A stretch of 46,482 nt of DNA from JBGQBN01 sp041494805. Its GTDB lineage: Bacteria > Acidobacteriota > Terriglobia > Terriglobales > Acidobacteriaceae. Under the pieces are notes generated by a model. That model ran no database searches. It was not told the origin of the DNA and was given only the letters and a program-made list of their open reading frames with translations. Position 1 is the stretch's first letter; the number at the start of each line of letters is the position of its first letter. The position numbers and the translations under genes were made by a program. Positions 17,078-25,968 of this stretch are shown one piece after another. The stretch spans positions 1 to 46,482 of the forward strand of contig JBGQBN010000033.1 in NCBI GenBank assembly GCA_041494805.1, written 5' to 3'.

Positions 17078-18082
17078 CTAGGTTCGCCCTTCGAACAAAT
17101 TTCTTCCCTCAACCAGAGCGTGCATCTTGCGATCGACGACGCTTCGCTGCAACATCCAAAAACCGCAGTCGGGATGCACATAGCGCAGCCGCTCCAATCC
17201 CAGAATCTTCACCACGTGCTCGATGCGCGATGCGATCAGATCGGCGCTCTCCACTTCGTTGTCCTTGATGTCGATCAAACCGACTCCGAGCGCGATCGTG
17301 GGGTTGAGATCGGCGAAAACAGGTAATTCGTCATAGCCTCGTCGCGCAAACTCCAGCACGAGATGATCCGTGCGCAGTGAATTCAGGAAGGGAATCAGAT
17401 CGCGCCAGAAACCCCTGAGCATAGGTTGCCCGCCGTAATTGCCGAAGCAGATGTGGACGGCTTTTTCGTTCAAGACGCCGTCCAATACGTAGTTGATCGC
17501 CTCAGCAGCCCAAGGCGCGTCTTCGGGATTGCCTACGATGCTGGCCTCGTCTAACTGCACCATGTCCGCTTCTATGCGTTCCAGTTGCCGCCGCAGCACT
17601 CCGGCAATATCCATGGCCAGATCAGGCACATCTCTGTAAAAGCAATTCGTCAGTAGCCGGGCAAGCATGTGCGGGCCAGTGCAGGTGAACTTGAGCGGCA
17701 GTTTTGTCAGCGTGCTCACGAATTCGTAGTCTCTGGGGAGGTTCAGTGTCCCTTCGCTGACTTTGCCGATCACCATGCCGGCGGTGAGAAGACGCTGTGC
17801 GGAAGCGCCGTCAGAGCGGAAGCGATCGAAATCGGAAAGAGCGAAATGTTTGCGGATCCCATCCATTTGCGAAACGAAATAATCCACCATCCCGTTGGTT
17901 TCGGGATGACTGGGGTCGAAACGCATCAACTCGCCATCGGTGACCAGGTCCAAACCAGCCAGTTCCTGGGTCTGCATCACGGCCATCACAGCATCGCGCA
18001 GCACCAGGCGCGACGTATTCCCCACCAGCCACGAGGGAACGGGATAACTGCCAACCACCGTCGTCTTGATGCGTGGAGCCAT
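17078..18082 (-). CDS. MetE C-terminal-domain-like protein (cobalamin-independent methionine synthase family)
   Basis: A 334-residue protein covering only the catalytic barrel of MetE. It starts MAPRIKTTVVGSYP with GGAGGAACC directly upstream, which decides the start over a GTG/ATG extension to 18262. The zinc ligands are recognisable: HICFGNY (His and Cys), LVLEFA (Glu) and HPDCGFW (Cys). LDLVTDGE and QLDEASI are also typical. Single-domain MetE-like proteins transfer methyl groups from various donors to thiols. It heads a tight set with the AprA-like methyltransferase and vanA, so it may handle a methyl group released or used in that pathway; this is inference. It is divergent from a second paralogue at 18343. 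Confidence 0.82.
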   Translation of the reverse strand: MAPRIKTTVVGSYPVPSWLVGNTSRLVLRDAVMAVMQTQELAGLDLVTDGELMRFDPSHPETNGMVDYFVSQMDGIRKHFALSDFDRFRSDGASAQRLLTAGMVIGKVSEGTLNLPRDYEFVSTLTKLPLKFTCTGPHMLARLLTNCFYRDVPDLAMDIAGVLRRQLERIEADMVQLDEASIVGNPEDAPWAAEAINYVLDGVLNEKAVHICFGNYGGQPMLRGFWRDLIPFLNSLRTDHLVLEFARRGYDELPVFADLNPTIALGVGLIDIKDNEVESADLIASRIEHVVKILGLERLRYVHPDCGFWMLQRSVVDRKMHALVEGRNLFEGRT

Positions 18083-18342
18083 GGTTCCTCCTACTGCCAG
18101 ATCAACGCGCGAGCCCGCCCGCTTTGGAGGCGTTACTAGTTTGCGGTACTCAGACTTTCTGTTCCGTAGGCATCCCGCGCCACGATTTAAATTCTGCTTC
18201 CATTCCCCTGGCGGGAATTTGGCCTGTGAGCTTACTACATCCAAACTCATCCGTTCCACCATCCCAGTTTGACAAGGGGCCTATACTACGGGGCGGTGGC
18301 TCGAATTCTCAGGAACGGGACCCACGGTCGAGGAGGTTGCTC

Positions 18343-19464
18343 TTGTATCGAAGTGATGTGGTTGGAAGTCTCTTGCGCCCAGAGTATCTGAAGGAAGCTC
18401 GGGATCAACACGAGGCCGGCAAACTCACTGATGTGGAATTCAAGCGCCTGGAGGATCGCGCCGTCGACGAAGCCATCGCGTTGCAAACGCGGGCCGGCGT
18501 GGAGATGATCACCGACGGCGAAATGCGGCGCTATGCATTCTTTGGCCATCTCATCGACGCCGTCGAGGGATTCGACAAGTTTGGTGGCTGGGCCATCCCG
18601 TTCCGCAACGAAAAGGGAGAGAAGCTGGTTCTGTCACGGCCCGTGGTGGTTTCCCGTCTGCGGCGCAAGCGTCCACTGTGCGCCGAAGAGTTCATCTATT
18701 TGCGGGCGCGCACCGATCATCCATCAAAAACTACACTAATCAGCGCGCAGCAGGCAGCGGCCTACTACGATGGAGAAAAATCGAAGGGCGCCTACCCCAA
18801 GATAGAAAATTATCTGGCTGACCTGGTGGACATCCTGCGCGATGAAGTGCAGGAATTGATCCGCCTGGGCTGCACTTACATCCAGATTGATTCTCCGCAA
18901 TACACTGCCTTGCTCGATCCTCAGTTGCGCGAGGGATACCGGAAACGCGGGAATGATCCCGACCGGCTGCTTGATCTCTCCATAGAAATGGACAATGCGG
19001 TGATTGGCAATCATCCGGGTATCTTGTTCGGTCTGCACCTGTGCCGCGGAAATAATCAGAGCAAGTTCTATGCTGAGGGCGACTATGGCCCTATCACCAA
19101 AATTTTTCGCAACACTCAATTCCAACGGTTCCTGCTGGAATACGACGACGAGCGCTCGGGTGGATTCGAACCTTTGAAGCAGGTACCCGACGATAGAACC
19201 GTCGTTCTCGGACTGGTCAGTTCGAAGAAGGCAGCGCTCGAGAGCAAGGCCGAATTGAAACAGCGCATCAATTCTGCTGCGGCGTTTGTGCCGCTGGAAC
19301 GGCTGGCTCTGAGTCCCCAATGCGGCTTTGCCTCAACCGTCGAGGGCAACCTGTTGACCGCCGCCGATCAGGAGGCCAAACTACGCCTGGTGGCGGAGAC
19401 CGCCCGTGAGGTTTGGAACGAGTCCACCGCGCCTGCCCAGTCGAAAAGAGTGAAAAGGGCGTAA
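18343..19464 (+). CDS. Second MetE C-terminal-domain-like protein
   Basis: A 373-residue MetE-like barrel. The start is TTG at 18343-18345 with AGGAGG six bases upstream, giving MYRSDVVGSLLRP, the usual beginning of this subfamily. A longer in-frame start at 18073 would run across the divergent promoter and is rejected. VEMITDGEMRR, YIQIDSPQY, LHLCRGN and LSPQCGFAS mark the family; HLCRGN and QCGF carry the zinc His and Cys residues. It belongs to the 5-methyltetrahydropteroyltriglutamate-homocysteine methyltransferase-like group often annotated MetE family. It shares only modest similarity with the protein at 17078 and is transcribed away from it. The acceptor is unknown. Confidence 0.8.
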   Translation: MYRSDVVGSLLRPEYLKEARDQHEAGKLTDVEFKRLEDRAVDEAIALQTRAGVEMITDGEMRRYAFFGHLIDAVEGFDKFGGWAIPFRNEKGEKLVLSRPVVVSRLRRKRPLCAEEFIYLRARTDHPSKTTLISAQQAAAYYDGEKSKGAYPKIENYLADLVDILRDEVQELIRLGCTYIQIDSPQYTALLDPQLREGYRKRGNDPDRLLDLSIEMDNAVIGNHPGILFGLHLCRGNNQSKFYAEGDYGPITKIFRNTQFQRFLLEYDDERSGGFEPLKQVPDDRTVVLGLVSSKKAALESKAELKQRINSAAAFVPLERLALSPQCGFASTVEGNLLTAADQEAKLRLVAETAREVWNESTAPAQSKRVKRA

Positions 19465-19532
19465 TCGGGGCTGGCGGAAGAAGCTGGATTGTGGGTTAGA
19501 GCGGGGGCTTGGGTCGGGAATCGCTATTTATC

Positions 19533-19560
19533 TTGACAGACAACCGATCTTGTGCAAAAT
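19533..19560 (+). promoter_or_regulatory. Sigma-70-like promoter before the TonB receptor
   Basis: TTGACA (19533-19538), 16 bases, then CAAAAT (19555-19560). Operator site B starts 18 bases after the -10, so it would lie just past the transcription start. The gap from 19465 to 19825 otherwise holds only operator sites B and C and the ribosome site; no other gene is seen. Confidence 0.45.
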
Positions 19561-19577
19561 ATTGCGCCATAGTTTAA

Positions 19578-19593
19578 GAACGTACGTTCGATA
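19578..19593. promoter_or_regulatory. Palindromic operator site B (TonB receptor, distal)
   Basis: GAACGTACGTTCGATA, with the perfect 12-base palindrome GAACGTACGTTC at 19578-19589. It matches the tetR-start site in 14 of 16 positions. It lies just downstream of the promoter at 19533-19560. Confidence 0.7.
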
Positions 19594-19794
19594 GAAGTAG
19601 CTTCTCGAGGTGTTAATGAACGGTTGCCAGGATTCCGTCGTCCCGGCTAGTACTGACTTTTTGGCCTCTTCACAGTCAGCGGGCCAACTCGGTGGCTCTG
19701 GTGTGCGAATGAACAGTTCGCTTCGTCGATCCGGTGAAGAAGAGTTCTCCTCCGATGCCAACCATCCCGGTTGTTCTAAAGCTGGCGCGATATC

Positions 19795-19810
19795 CGAACG
19801 TACGTTCGCT
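19795..19810. promoter_or_regulatory. Palindromic operator site C (TonB receptor, proximal)
   Basis: CGAACGTACGTTCG (19795-19808) is a perfect 14-base palindrome, the most symmetrical copy in the window. It lies directly before the ribosome site (AAGGGAG) of the TonB receptor gene, 217 bases from site B, so two bound dimers could cooperate or loop. Confidence 0.68.
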
Positions 19811-19825
19811 CTAGGAAGGGAGCTT

Positions 19826-22800
19826 ATGAGACCACGCTTGTATTTGACTGTGTTGGTTGCTCTCGTGATGGTAGCGCTCTTGCCGTCGCACGCCTTTGCG
19901 CAGGCCACGGTCACCTTCGCGCAGCTCAACGGGACTGTGGAGGACTCGAACAGCCACGTTGTAGCCAAGGCCGCCATCGCCCTGCGGGAGGTGGACACGA
20001 ACCGGGCCTACACGGCTACTACCAACGACGGCGGGTACTATCTCATACCCAATCTTCCACCCGGGCGATACGAACTGACGGTATCGTACACCGGCTTCGC
20101 GAAATCCACGCACACCGGAATCGTCTTGAGCGTGGGCCAGACTGCGACGGTCAACGTCACGCTGAAAGTGGCCTCCATCGGCGAGGTAGTGACCGTTACC
20201 ACCGAGGCGGCGGCAGTGGAACCTACGCGGACGGAAATCAGCCAGGTGATCGACACACAACAAATCCAGAACCTGCCGGTCAGCGGGCGGCTGTTCACCG
20301 ATTTCGCGCTGTTGACGCCCGGAGTGGCCACGGGCCGGACTAGTCTGGGAACCACCTTCACGGAGTTTGAAATCACACAGATCTCTTTCGGCGGCATGCG
20401 CTCCTTCAGCAACATCATTACCGTGGATGGCGCCGACTTCATCAACTCGAACACAGGCGTGCAGCGCGCCACGCCTCCGCAGGAGTCCGTAGCCGAATTC
20501 CGCGTGGTGAACAACAGTTTTGGATCGGAGTACGGCCGTGCACTGGGCGGGATCGTCAACGTGGTTACCAAGTCGGGCACAAATGATCTTCATGGCTCGA
20601 TCTACGATTATTTGCAGAACAGCGCCACCGATTCACGATCGCTCCTACAGCCTTCGTCGACGCCATTTGCCCTCCGGCAAAACCAATTTGGAGGCACTCT
20701 AGGCGGCCCTATCGTTAAGAACAAGACTTTCTTTTTCCTGAACTACGAGGGGCAGCGTCGTGGCGAGTCGCCAGTCCTCCCGCCTGATTTTAGGGATAAC
20801 TTTGCCACGATCAATTTGGCGAAGTCCTACATAGGTCTTCCGCTGGAGCCGTTAGACGTGTTGAAGACCAAGGACAACGACTACGGCTTTGCCAGACTGG
20901 ATCATCAGCTCACTAACAGCAACCGCCTCACTGTCCGCTACAACGTGGAAGATGCCCGTGATTTGAATCAGTTGGTGGGCAATACGGAAGATGGCGGCGG
21001 CATTGGCGTGCCCAGTGGTGGGCGTGACCTGTTCATCCGCGATCAATCCCTGGTGGGCACGCTGAATACGCTGCTCAAGCCAGAATTAGTAAACACAGTT
21101 TTGGCCCAGTACGCCCGGCGACACTACAATTTTCCCGGCGCGACCGGCCAGCCCGACCTGAGCGTTCCCAACGACCTGGAGTTCGGACACAACTTCGGGA
21201 CACTCGATTCCATTTACGAAAGCCGCGTCCAGTTCTCCGACACGTTGGGCTGGGTCAAGGGCAATCATTATTGGAAGTTCGGTTTTGATTCCAACAACAT
21301 TTGGGATGCCACGATCTATCCCGGATTCACTCCGGCGCGCATCATCCTGCCGGACCTCAACTGCATGATGGAATTTGCTAACTTTATGAACCCCGCTGGT
21401 ACCCCGCTCAGTGTGCCGGGCCCACCCTGCCCTCTCCCCAATGGCCAGGCTCCGGAACCGCCGTTCCTCAATTTCGGTGGTGTTGGGGCGACCTTCTATG
21501 GGGTTGCACTCCCAAGAGACCCCAGCTTTACGAGTGGCGCTCCACTCAACAACGCCAACCCACTGGACACAACGACTTGGGCGAATGCGTTTGATCCGGC
21601 CCTGCGGGATGGATATCAATTCAAGCTCAACCACGGCTACTATGGTTTCTTTGCCCAAGATCAGTGGCGGTTGACTCCCAAGCTGACCTTCAACTATGGC
21701 CTACGGTATGACTTTGAAACCGGCTTGAGTGACCAGATTGACTCGTACTGGGGTGCCGTTCAACCGAGGGTCGGGCTGGCCTATTCCCCGGACAGTAAAA
21801 CTGTCATTCGGGCTGGGGCAGGGCTCTTTTTTGATCGCAACAACATGACTTTCTTTTTCATTACCGGGAACCAGAAGACGGTTCCAGGGTTCCTTCCAGG
21901 CATTACCCTTCCTCAGGTTCGCAACGGAGCGGACACCGGCGGATGGCAATTGAATTTAGTCAGCGCGCCCGGGGCCTTGCCGCCGCCGGTAAACTGCAGT
22001 GTAGGTCCTTTTCTGCCCCCCGGTCTGCCCTGCTTCTCGAACGCCGCAGACGCGGCCCAATACATCCTCACAACGGGCTTGTACCCGCAGGTATTTCTCA
22101 CCGGCACCTGCGATCCGGCAAACAACCAATTTGGCTGCTTCGTTGGTGCCGGAGGGATGGACCGTCACCACAGCAAGCTACCCTATGCCACACAGGCCAG
22201 CCTTGAGATCGATCGCGAAATTGCCAAGGGGTTGACGGTGGACGTGGGCTATCTCATGGTGCAGGCACACAGGTTGGTGCTGGGAAACGGTTTGAACATC
22301 CCCTGTCCGGTAGGCACCAGTAAGCCAAACAATCCTTCCATCGCACAAGGGTGGCTCAATCCAAACGGCACCACCAGTAGTTGCTCGGGAACCCCGGAAC
22401 TGCTGGTTGGCAAACCCTTTTTCACGGGACCGCCCAATTTCAACGGGCAGGAATTCACGAATGGCGGTTTTCTCGACTACAACTACAGCACCGTGAACGC
22501 CATCTACCACGGCCTGACGCTTCAAGCCATCGAAAGGCTGGGCAAATATTTCACTCTGAATGCCAACTACACCTATTCGCATATCATCGACAACGGGAAT
22601 TTCACCACGTTTATCAACCTCCCGCAGAACCAGTTCGATAACATATCCGAACGGGGCAATTCCAACCAGGATGTTCGCCACCGGTTTGTGACGAACTTCA
22701 GCGCATCCACGCCCAACCATGGTTTTATGCTGACTCGGAACCTGACGTTCAGCAGCATCATTACCGTGCAGAGCGGGCGTCCCTTCACCATTTTCGAAGG

Positions 22801-23269
22801 CGGTGATGCCAACGGAGACACCAATCCCGTCACCGACCGCGTTGGGCTCATCGGCAGGAATACCTACATTGGTGACCCGCTGCGTTCCTGGGACATGCGC
22901 GTCTCCCGGGTGTTCCAGATAAGCGAGCGCTTGAAGCTCGATCTGAGCTTCGATGCTTTCAACCTGCTCAATCGGCAAAACGTCGATGAAGTGTTCAGCG
23001 TGTACGGCTCGCCTGTATTCTGCGGGGCAGTTCCGGCCCACATTGGGGACGCTGCCTCCGTCGCCATCCAGAGGAACGCAGCGTCAGCGGTCTGTCCTAC
23101 GGAAGCCGACCTGATTGCATCTGGTCAAATTCCGCCGGAAGTGGCTGCCGGTCCGCCCTTCCGTCCACCACAATTCGGTGTTCCACCGTCTCCGAATCTT
23201 AATTTCGGAACGCCGAGAACCATGCTCAACCCGCGGCAACTTCAGTTTGCCATCAAGTTTTCGTTTTAG
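19826..23269 (+). CDS. TonB-dependent outer-membrane receptor with N-terminal carboxypeptidase-regulatory-like domain
   Basis: A 1147-residue outer-membrane receptor of the Oar/acidobacterial type. Residues 1-25 are a signal peptide ending SHAFAQ. A beta-sandwich domain (about 30-115, GYYLIPNLPPGRYELTV) precedes the plug (about 125-235, with QNLPVSGRLF and VNVVTKSGTN). The long beta-barrel ends in KFSF, the expected C-terminal aromatic. Such receptors import large or scarce compounds using TonB energy. The start ATG has AAGGGAG upstream; the longer open frame to 19610 would cross the operator and lacks a signal. Two copies of the shared operator upstream place it in the aromatic regulon, so it may take up the inducing aromatic compound or lignin fragment (inference). 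Confidence 0.9.
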   Translation: MRPRLYLTVLVALVMVALLPSHAFAQATVTFAQLNGTVEDSNSHVVAKAAIALREVDTNRAYTATTNDGGYYLIPNLPPGRYELTVSYTGFAKSTHTGIVLSVGQTATVNVTLKVASIGEVVTVTTEAAAVEPTRTEISQVIDTQQIQNLPVSGRLFTDFALLTPGVATGRTSLGTTFTEFEITQISFGGMRSFSNIITVDGADFINSNTGVQRATPPQESVAEFRVVNNSFGSEYGRALGGIVNVVTKSGTNDLHGSIYDYLQNSATDSRSLLQPSSTPFALRQNQFGGTLGGPIVKNKTFFFLNYEGQRRGESPVLPPDFRDNFATINLAKSYIGLPLEPLDVLKTKDNDYGFARLDHQLTNSNRLTVRYNVEDARDLNQLVGNTEDGGGIGVPSGGRDLFIRDQSLVGTLNTLLKPELVNTVLAQYARRHYNFPGATGQPDLSVPNDLEFGHNFGTLDSIYESRVQFSDTLGWVKGNHYWKFGFDSNNIWDATIYPGFTPARIILPDLNCMMEFANFMNPAGTPLSVPGPPCPLPNGQAPEPPFLNFGGVGATFYGVALPRDPSFTSGAPLNNANPLDTTTWANAFDPALRDGYQFKLNHGYYGFFAQDQWRLTPKLTFNYGLRYDFETGLSDQIDSYWGAVQPRVGLAYSPDSKTVIRAGAGLFFDRNNMTFFFITGNQKTVPGFLPGITLPQVRNGADTGGWQLNLVSAPGALPPPVNCSVGPFLPPGLPCFSNAADAAQYILTTGLYPQVFLTGTCDPANNQFGCFVGAGGMDRHHSKLPYATQASLEIDREIAKGLTVDVGYLMVQAHRLVLGNGLNIPCPVGTSKPNNPSIAQGWLNPNGTTSSCSGTPELLVGKPFFTGPPNFNGQEFTNGGFLDYNYSTVNAIYHGLTLQAIERLGKYFTLNANYTYSHIIDNGNFTTFINLPQNQFDNISERGNSNQDVRHRFVTNFSASTPNHGFMLTRNLTFSSIITVQSGRPFTIFEGGDANGDTNPVTDRVGLIGRNTYIGDPLRSWDMRVSRVFQISERLKLDLSFDAFNLLNRQNVDEVFSVYGSPVFCGAVPAHIGDAASVAIQRNAASAVCPTEADLIASGQIPPEVAAGPPFRPPQFGVPPSPNLNFGTPRTMLNPRQLQFAIKFSF

Positions 23270-23290
23270 CTTGTAGCATCTGTTCCAAGT

Positions 23291-23316
23291 TGGCCGTTCA
23301 CGCCCGTGAACGGCCA
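23291..23316. terminator. Perfect 11-bp hairpin after the TonB receptor
   Basis: TGGCCGTTCAC (23291-23301), loop GCCC, GTGAACGGCCA (23306-23316). It starts 22 bases after the receptor stop and lies between convergent genes. No T tract follows, so it may work as a strong stem terminator or mRNA-end stabiliser. Confidence 0.65.
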
Positions 23317-23416
23317 GCCCACTTCTCCCATGAGTCACTCCGAAGGGCGGAGCCGCGCTTATTGCGTGTAGTCATTCCTGAGACTGTGCGCTAGAAGTCA
23401 TCGATGTTACCGTCGG

Positions 23417-24160
23417 CTATCCCTTTGCCTTCCGACGCTCCATCTTTGCTGCAGCGAGCAGGCAATCCGCCAGCGCTTGCGGCATGGAAAAGTAGGGCGA
23501 ATGGCTGCTATCAAGCGAGAATACCTGCTCGCATCCCACCGAATTGTGCATTTCGCGCTGTACAGAAAGGGAAATCGCTTTATCACGGAGGCACTCCACG
23601 TACACCCGCGGGATTCGGCCGAAATTGCCTGCAGTGATGTGGATGGGTGTGGGAAGAGGCGCGGCTGCTTGTGGCACCAGAAGAGACTTGGCCCGCTCAT
23701 AATCCTCATCGCTGCAATCCTCGTAGAATACTTCGCGCAGAACCTCTGGTTTAACGGTTGCCGAGGCTTGGTCGCTGGACATCACAAGATTCGGCATGAC
23801 CAGGGCTTCGCGGTCCGGTTCAGCCATCTGGAGGAGAGTCTGGCCATCTTGCAGCAGGAACGCGCAAACATAGACCAACGCGCGAATTGAATCGGGGCGC
23901 TGTTCGGCGGCTTGTGAGATTACGATGCCGCCCATGCTGTGTCCCGCCAGCACGACCGGCTCACTGCAACGGTCAATCACATCCAGTACACGGTCGACGT
24001 ATGCCTGCAGAGTGACCTGTTGGACCGGAGTGGTGTCGTTGCCGTGTCCGGGCAGGTCCGGTGTGTGAACGGCATGACCTCGCTGCCTCAGTACTGGGGC
24101 GACTTTGTCCCAAGCCCAGCCGCCATGCCAGGCGCCATGGATCAGGACGAATGTGCTCAT
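23417..24160 (-). CDS. Alpha/beta hydrolase (esterase/hydroxynitrile-lyase-like subfamily)
   Basis: A 247-residue alpha/beta hydrolase. It begins MSTFVLIHGAWHGGWAW, with the oxyanion-hole HGxWHG motif of the methyl-esterase/hydroxynitrile-lyase group. The nucleophile is in AGHSMGG (about 78-84), and the catalytic His is in LDSSHSPYFS near the C-terminus. The start ATG at 24158-24160 has GGAGG seven bases upstream, better than the ATG at 24196. It lies 57 bases after the acyl-CoA synthetase gene on the same strand, likely one operon. It may hydrolyse an aromatic ester or thioester, but no specific substrate can be read. Confidence 0.82.
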   Translation of the reverse strand: MSTFVLIHGAWHGGWAWDKVAPVLRQRGHAVHTPDLPGHGNDTTPVQQVTLQAYVDRVLDVIDRCSEPVVLAGHSMGGIVISQAAEQRPDSIRALVYVCAFLLQDGQTLLQMAEPDREALVMPNLVMSSDQASATVKPEVLREVFYEDCSDEDYERAKSLLVPQAAAPLPTPIHITAGNFGRIPRVYVECLRDKAISLSVQREMHNSVGCEQVFSLDSSHSPYFSMPQALADCLLAAAKMERRKAKG

Positions 24161-24217
24161 GTCATAGCCTCCAACCCACAAAGATGGTTGCTCCACGCTG
24201 CATCACACAGCAAGTCA

Positions 24218-25831
24218 TCAGCCTTTCCACTGCCAGTCCTGGTAGTGCTGCCGCAATTTTGTCTTGAGGAGTTTTCCAGTTGAGGTGTGAGGGAGTTCCT
24301 CCACGAAGACGAATGCATCCGGCAACTGCCACTTGGCGAACTTTCCGGCGAGAAACTCGCGCAGGTCCTCGGGCGTCACTTTCGAGCCATCTCGGACGAC
24401 GACGACCGCAATCGGACGCTCCTGCCATTTGGGATGCGGAACGGCAATCACGGCGGCTTCGCGCACTGCCGGGTGCGCGACCAAAGCATTTTCCAGATCG
24501 ACGGAACTGATCCACTCGCCCCCGGACTTGATCAGGTCTTTGGTGCGATCCGCGATCTTGAGGTAGCCCTCAAGGTCAATCGTGCCCACGTCGCCGGTGC
24601 GAAACCAGCCGTCAGCGGTCCACTTGTGGGTTTCTTCAGGCAGATTGTAGTAGCTGGCAGCCACCCAGGGCCCGCGCAACTGCACTTCACCCATGGTGCT
24701 GCCGTCCTTGGGTACCTCTCCCGCTTCATTGACCACCCTCATCTCGACGAACGGTACAGGGATGCCGGCTTTGGCTTTGACGGCGTACTGTTCCTCGTCG
24801 GGCCACTCTCTCATGTAGGCCTTGAGTTGATTTGTGGTGGCCTGCGGGCTGCTCTCGGTCAGGCCCCAGCCTTGTTGAAGCTTCATGTGGTACTGGTCGA
24901 GCTTACGGATGAGGGAGAGAGGTGGTGCGGCACCACCGCACAGGACCCGCATCGGTCGTAGCTTCCAGCGGCCGGGATGCTTCTCCAGCATGTCCACCAC
25001 ATTCAGCCATATGGTGGGCACGCCGCCGGTGACGGTGACTTTTTCTTGTTCATACAGATCCAGCAGGCTCTCCGCATCCAGATACGGACCGGGAAACACC
25101 TGCTTGCAACCAGCCAGGGTGGCTGCGTAGGGCAAACCCCAGCCGCTGACGTGGAACATGGACACCACGGGTAGAAGAACGTCCGCATGGCAGATGGCAA
25201 AATTATCTACCGTGGTCAGGAGGAAGCTGTGCAGCATTAGTGAACGATGGGTGTAAACCACGCCTTTTGGCACCCCGGTCGTGCCCGAGGTGTAGCACAG
25301 GGAGGCAGCCTGGTTTTCTTCGAGGTTGGGATAGCTGAACTGTCCCGAGGCGGTCCCCAGGAAATCCTCGTAATTCTGGAACCCTTCCGGCACAGGATTT
25401 CCGGTCAGAGGCACGACTATGACGCGCTCGAAGTGCACCAAGTCCTTGAATTTGTCATAGAGAGGAAGCAGGATGTCATCCACAATAAGAAAGCGGTCCT
25501 CCGCGTGGTTGGCAATGTAGGCGAGATCCGGTGGGGCCAGCCTGAGGTTGAGCGTCTGTAACACCCCGCCAGCCACTGGAATGCCAAAATAGGCTTCGAG
25601 GTGAGCATAGTGGTTCCACATCAGGGTGGCGACCCGATCGCCGCTCCGAAGGCCGGCCTTCTGCAGGGCCTCGGCCAAGGCCCGGGCTCGGCGATAGAAA
25701 TCGGCGTACGTGTAACGATGCAAGGAACGATCAGGGAGGCGAGAGAGGATCTCAACCTCCGGAAAAACCTTACCCGCGCGCTCCAGAGTATGAGCCAGCG
25801 TGAGCGGGTAGTTCATCATCGTGCCTTGCAT
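24218..25831 (-). CDS. AMP-forming acyl-CoA synthetase (medium/long-chain fatty-acid-CoA ligase-like)
   Basis: A 537-residue ANL-superfamily ligase. It begins MQGTMMNYPLTL, a common N-terminus of this acyl-CoA synthetase subgroup, with GAGGGTC upstream; an in-frame extension to 25882 is not needed. It has the P-loop-like YTSGTTGVPKG, WGLTESSP, GWFRTGDVG, and the C-terminal TGKLLKTKLR with the adenylation Lys. It activates a carboxylic acid with ATP and CoA. It is divergent from the PaaK-like gene, and operator site D lies between them beside a TATAAT on this strand. It could activate a fatty acid or the aroylacetate made by the carboxylase. Confidence 0.88.
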   Translation of the reverse strand: MQGTMMNYPLTLAHTLERAGKVFPEVEILSRLPDRSLHRYTYADFYRRARALAEALQKAGLRSGDRVATLMWNHYAHLEAYFGIPVAGGVLQTLNLRLAPPDLAYIANHAEDRFLIVDDILLPLYDKFKDLVHFERVIVVPLTGNPVPEGFQNYEDFLGTASGQFSYPNLEENQAASLCYTSGTTGVPKGVVYTHRSLMLHSFLLTTVDNFAICHADVLLPVVSMFHVSGWGLPYAATLAGCKQVFPGPYLDAESLLDLYEQEKVTVTGGVPTIWLNVVDMLEKHPGRWKLRPMRVLCGGAAPPLSLIRKLDQYHMKLQQGWGLTESSPQATTNQLKAYMREWPDEEQYAVKAKAGIPVPFVEMRVVNEAGEVPKDGSTMGEVQLRGPWVAASYYNLPEETHKWTADGWFRTGDVGTIDLEGYLKIADRTKDLIKSGGEWISSVDLENALVAHPAVREAAVIAVPHPKWQERPIAVVVVRDGSKVTPEDLREFLAGKFAKWQLPDAFVFVEELPHTSTGKLLKTKLRQHYQDWQWKG

Positions 25832-25886
25832 GTGACCCTCAGCCGTGTGGCGTGGATGAAATATCCAGTTTTGGTGTTGCAAATTA

Positions 25887-25902
25887 TAACGTACGTTCGA
25901 TA
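25887..25902. promoter_or_regulatory. Palindromic operator site D in the divergent ligase promoter region
   Basis: TAACGTACGTTCGATA, with the palindrome AACGTACGTT. It lies between the divergent ligase genes starting at 25831 and 25969. On the minus strand a perfect -10 TATAAT (25888 to 25883) abuts it, and on the plus strand TATAAC (25885-25890) overlaps it. A bound regulator would cover both promoters. Confidence 0.68.
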
Positions 25903-25968
25903 GAGTCTAGCCCTGAAACGGCGCGGCGGTCAGCGCTCATCCGGGCACCGGCGGACCGGTTAGGTCAT

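Noticed and set aside
15236..17326. A 696-codon plus-strand open frame opposite the methyltransferase and VanA genes
   Set aside because: It has no recognisable motifs, while the minus strand encodes clear Rieske and methyltransferase motifs; it is an antisense shadow.
18073..18342. N-terminal extension of the MetE-like protein at 18343
   Set aside because: It would cover the divergent promoter region, has low-complexity non-family sequence, and a TTG with a perfect AGGAGG marks the family N-terminus.
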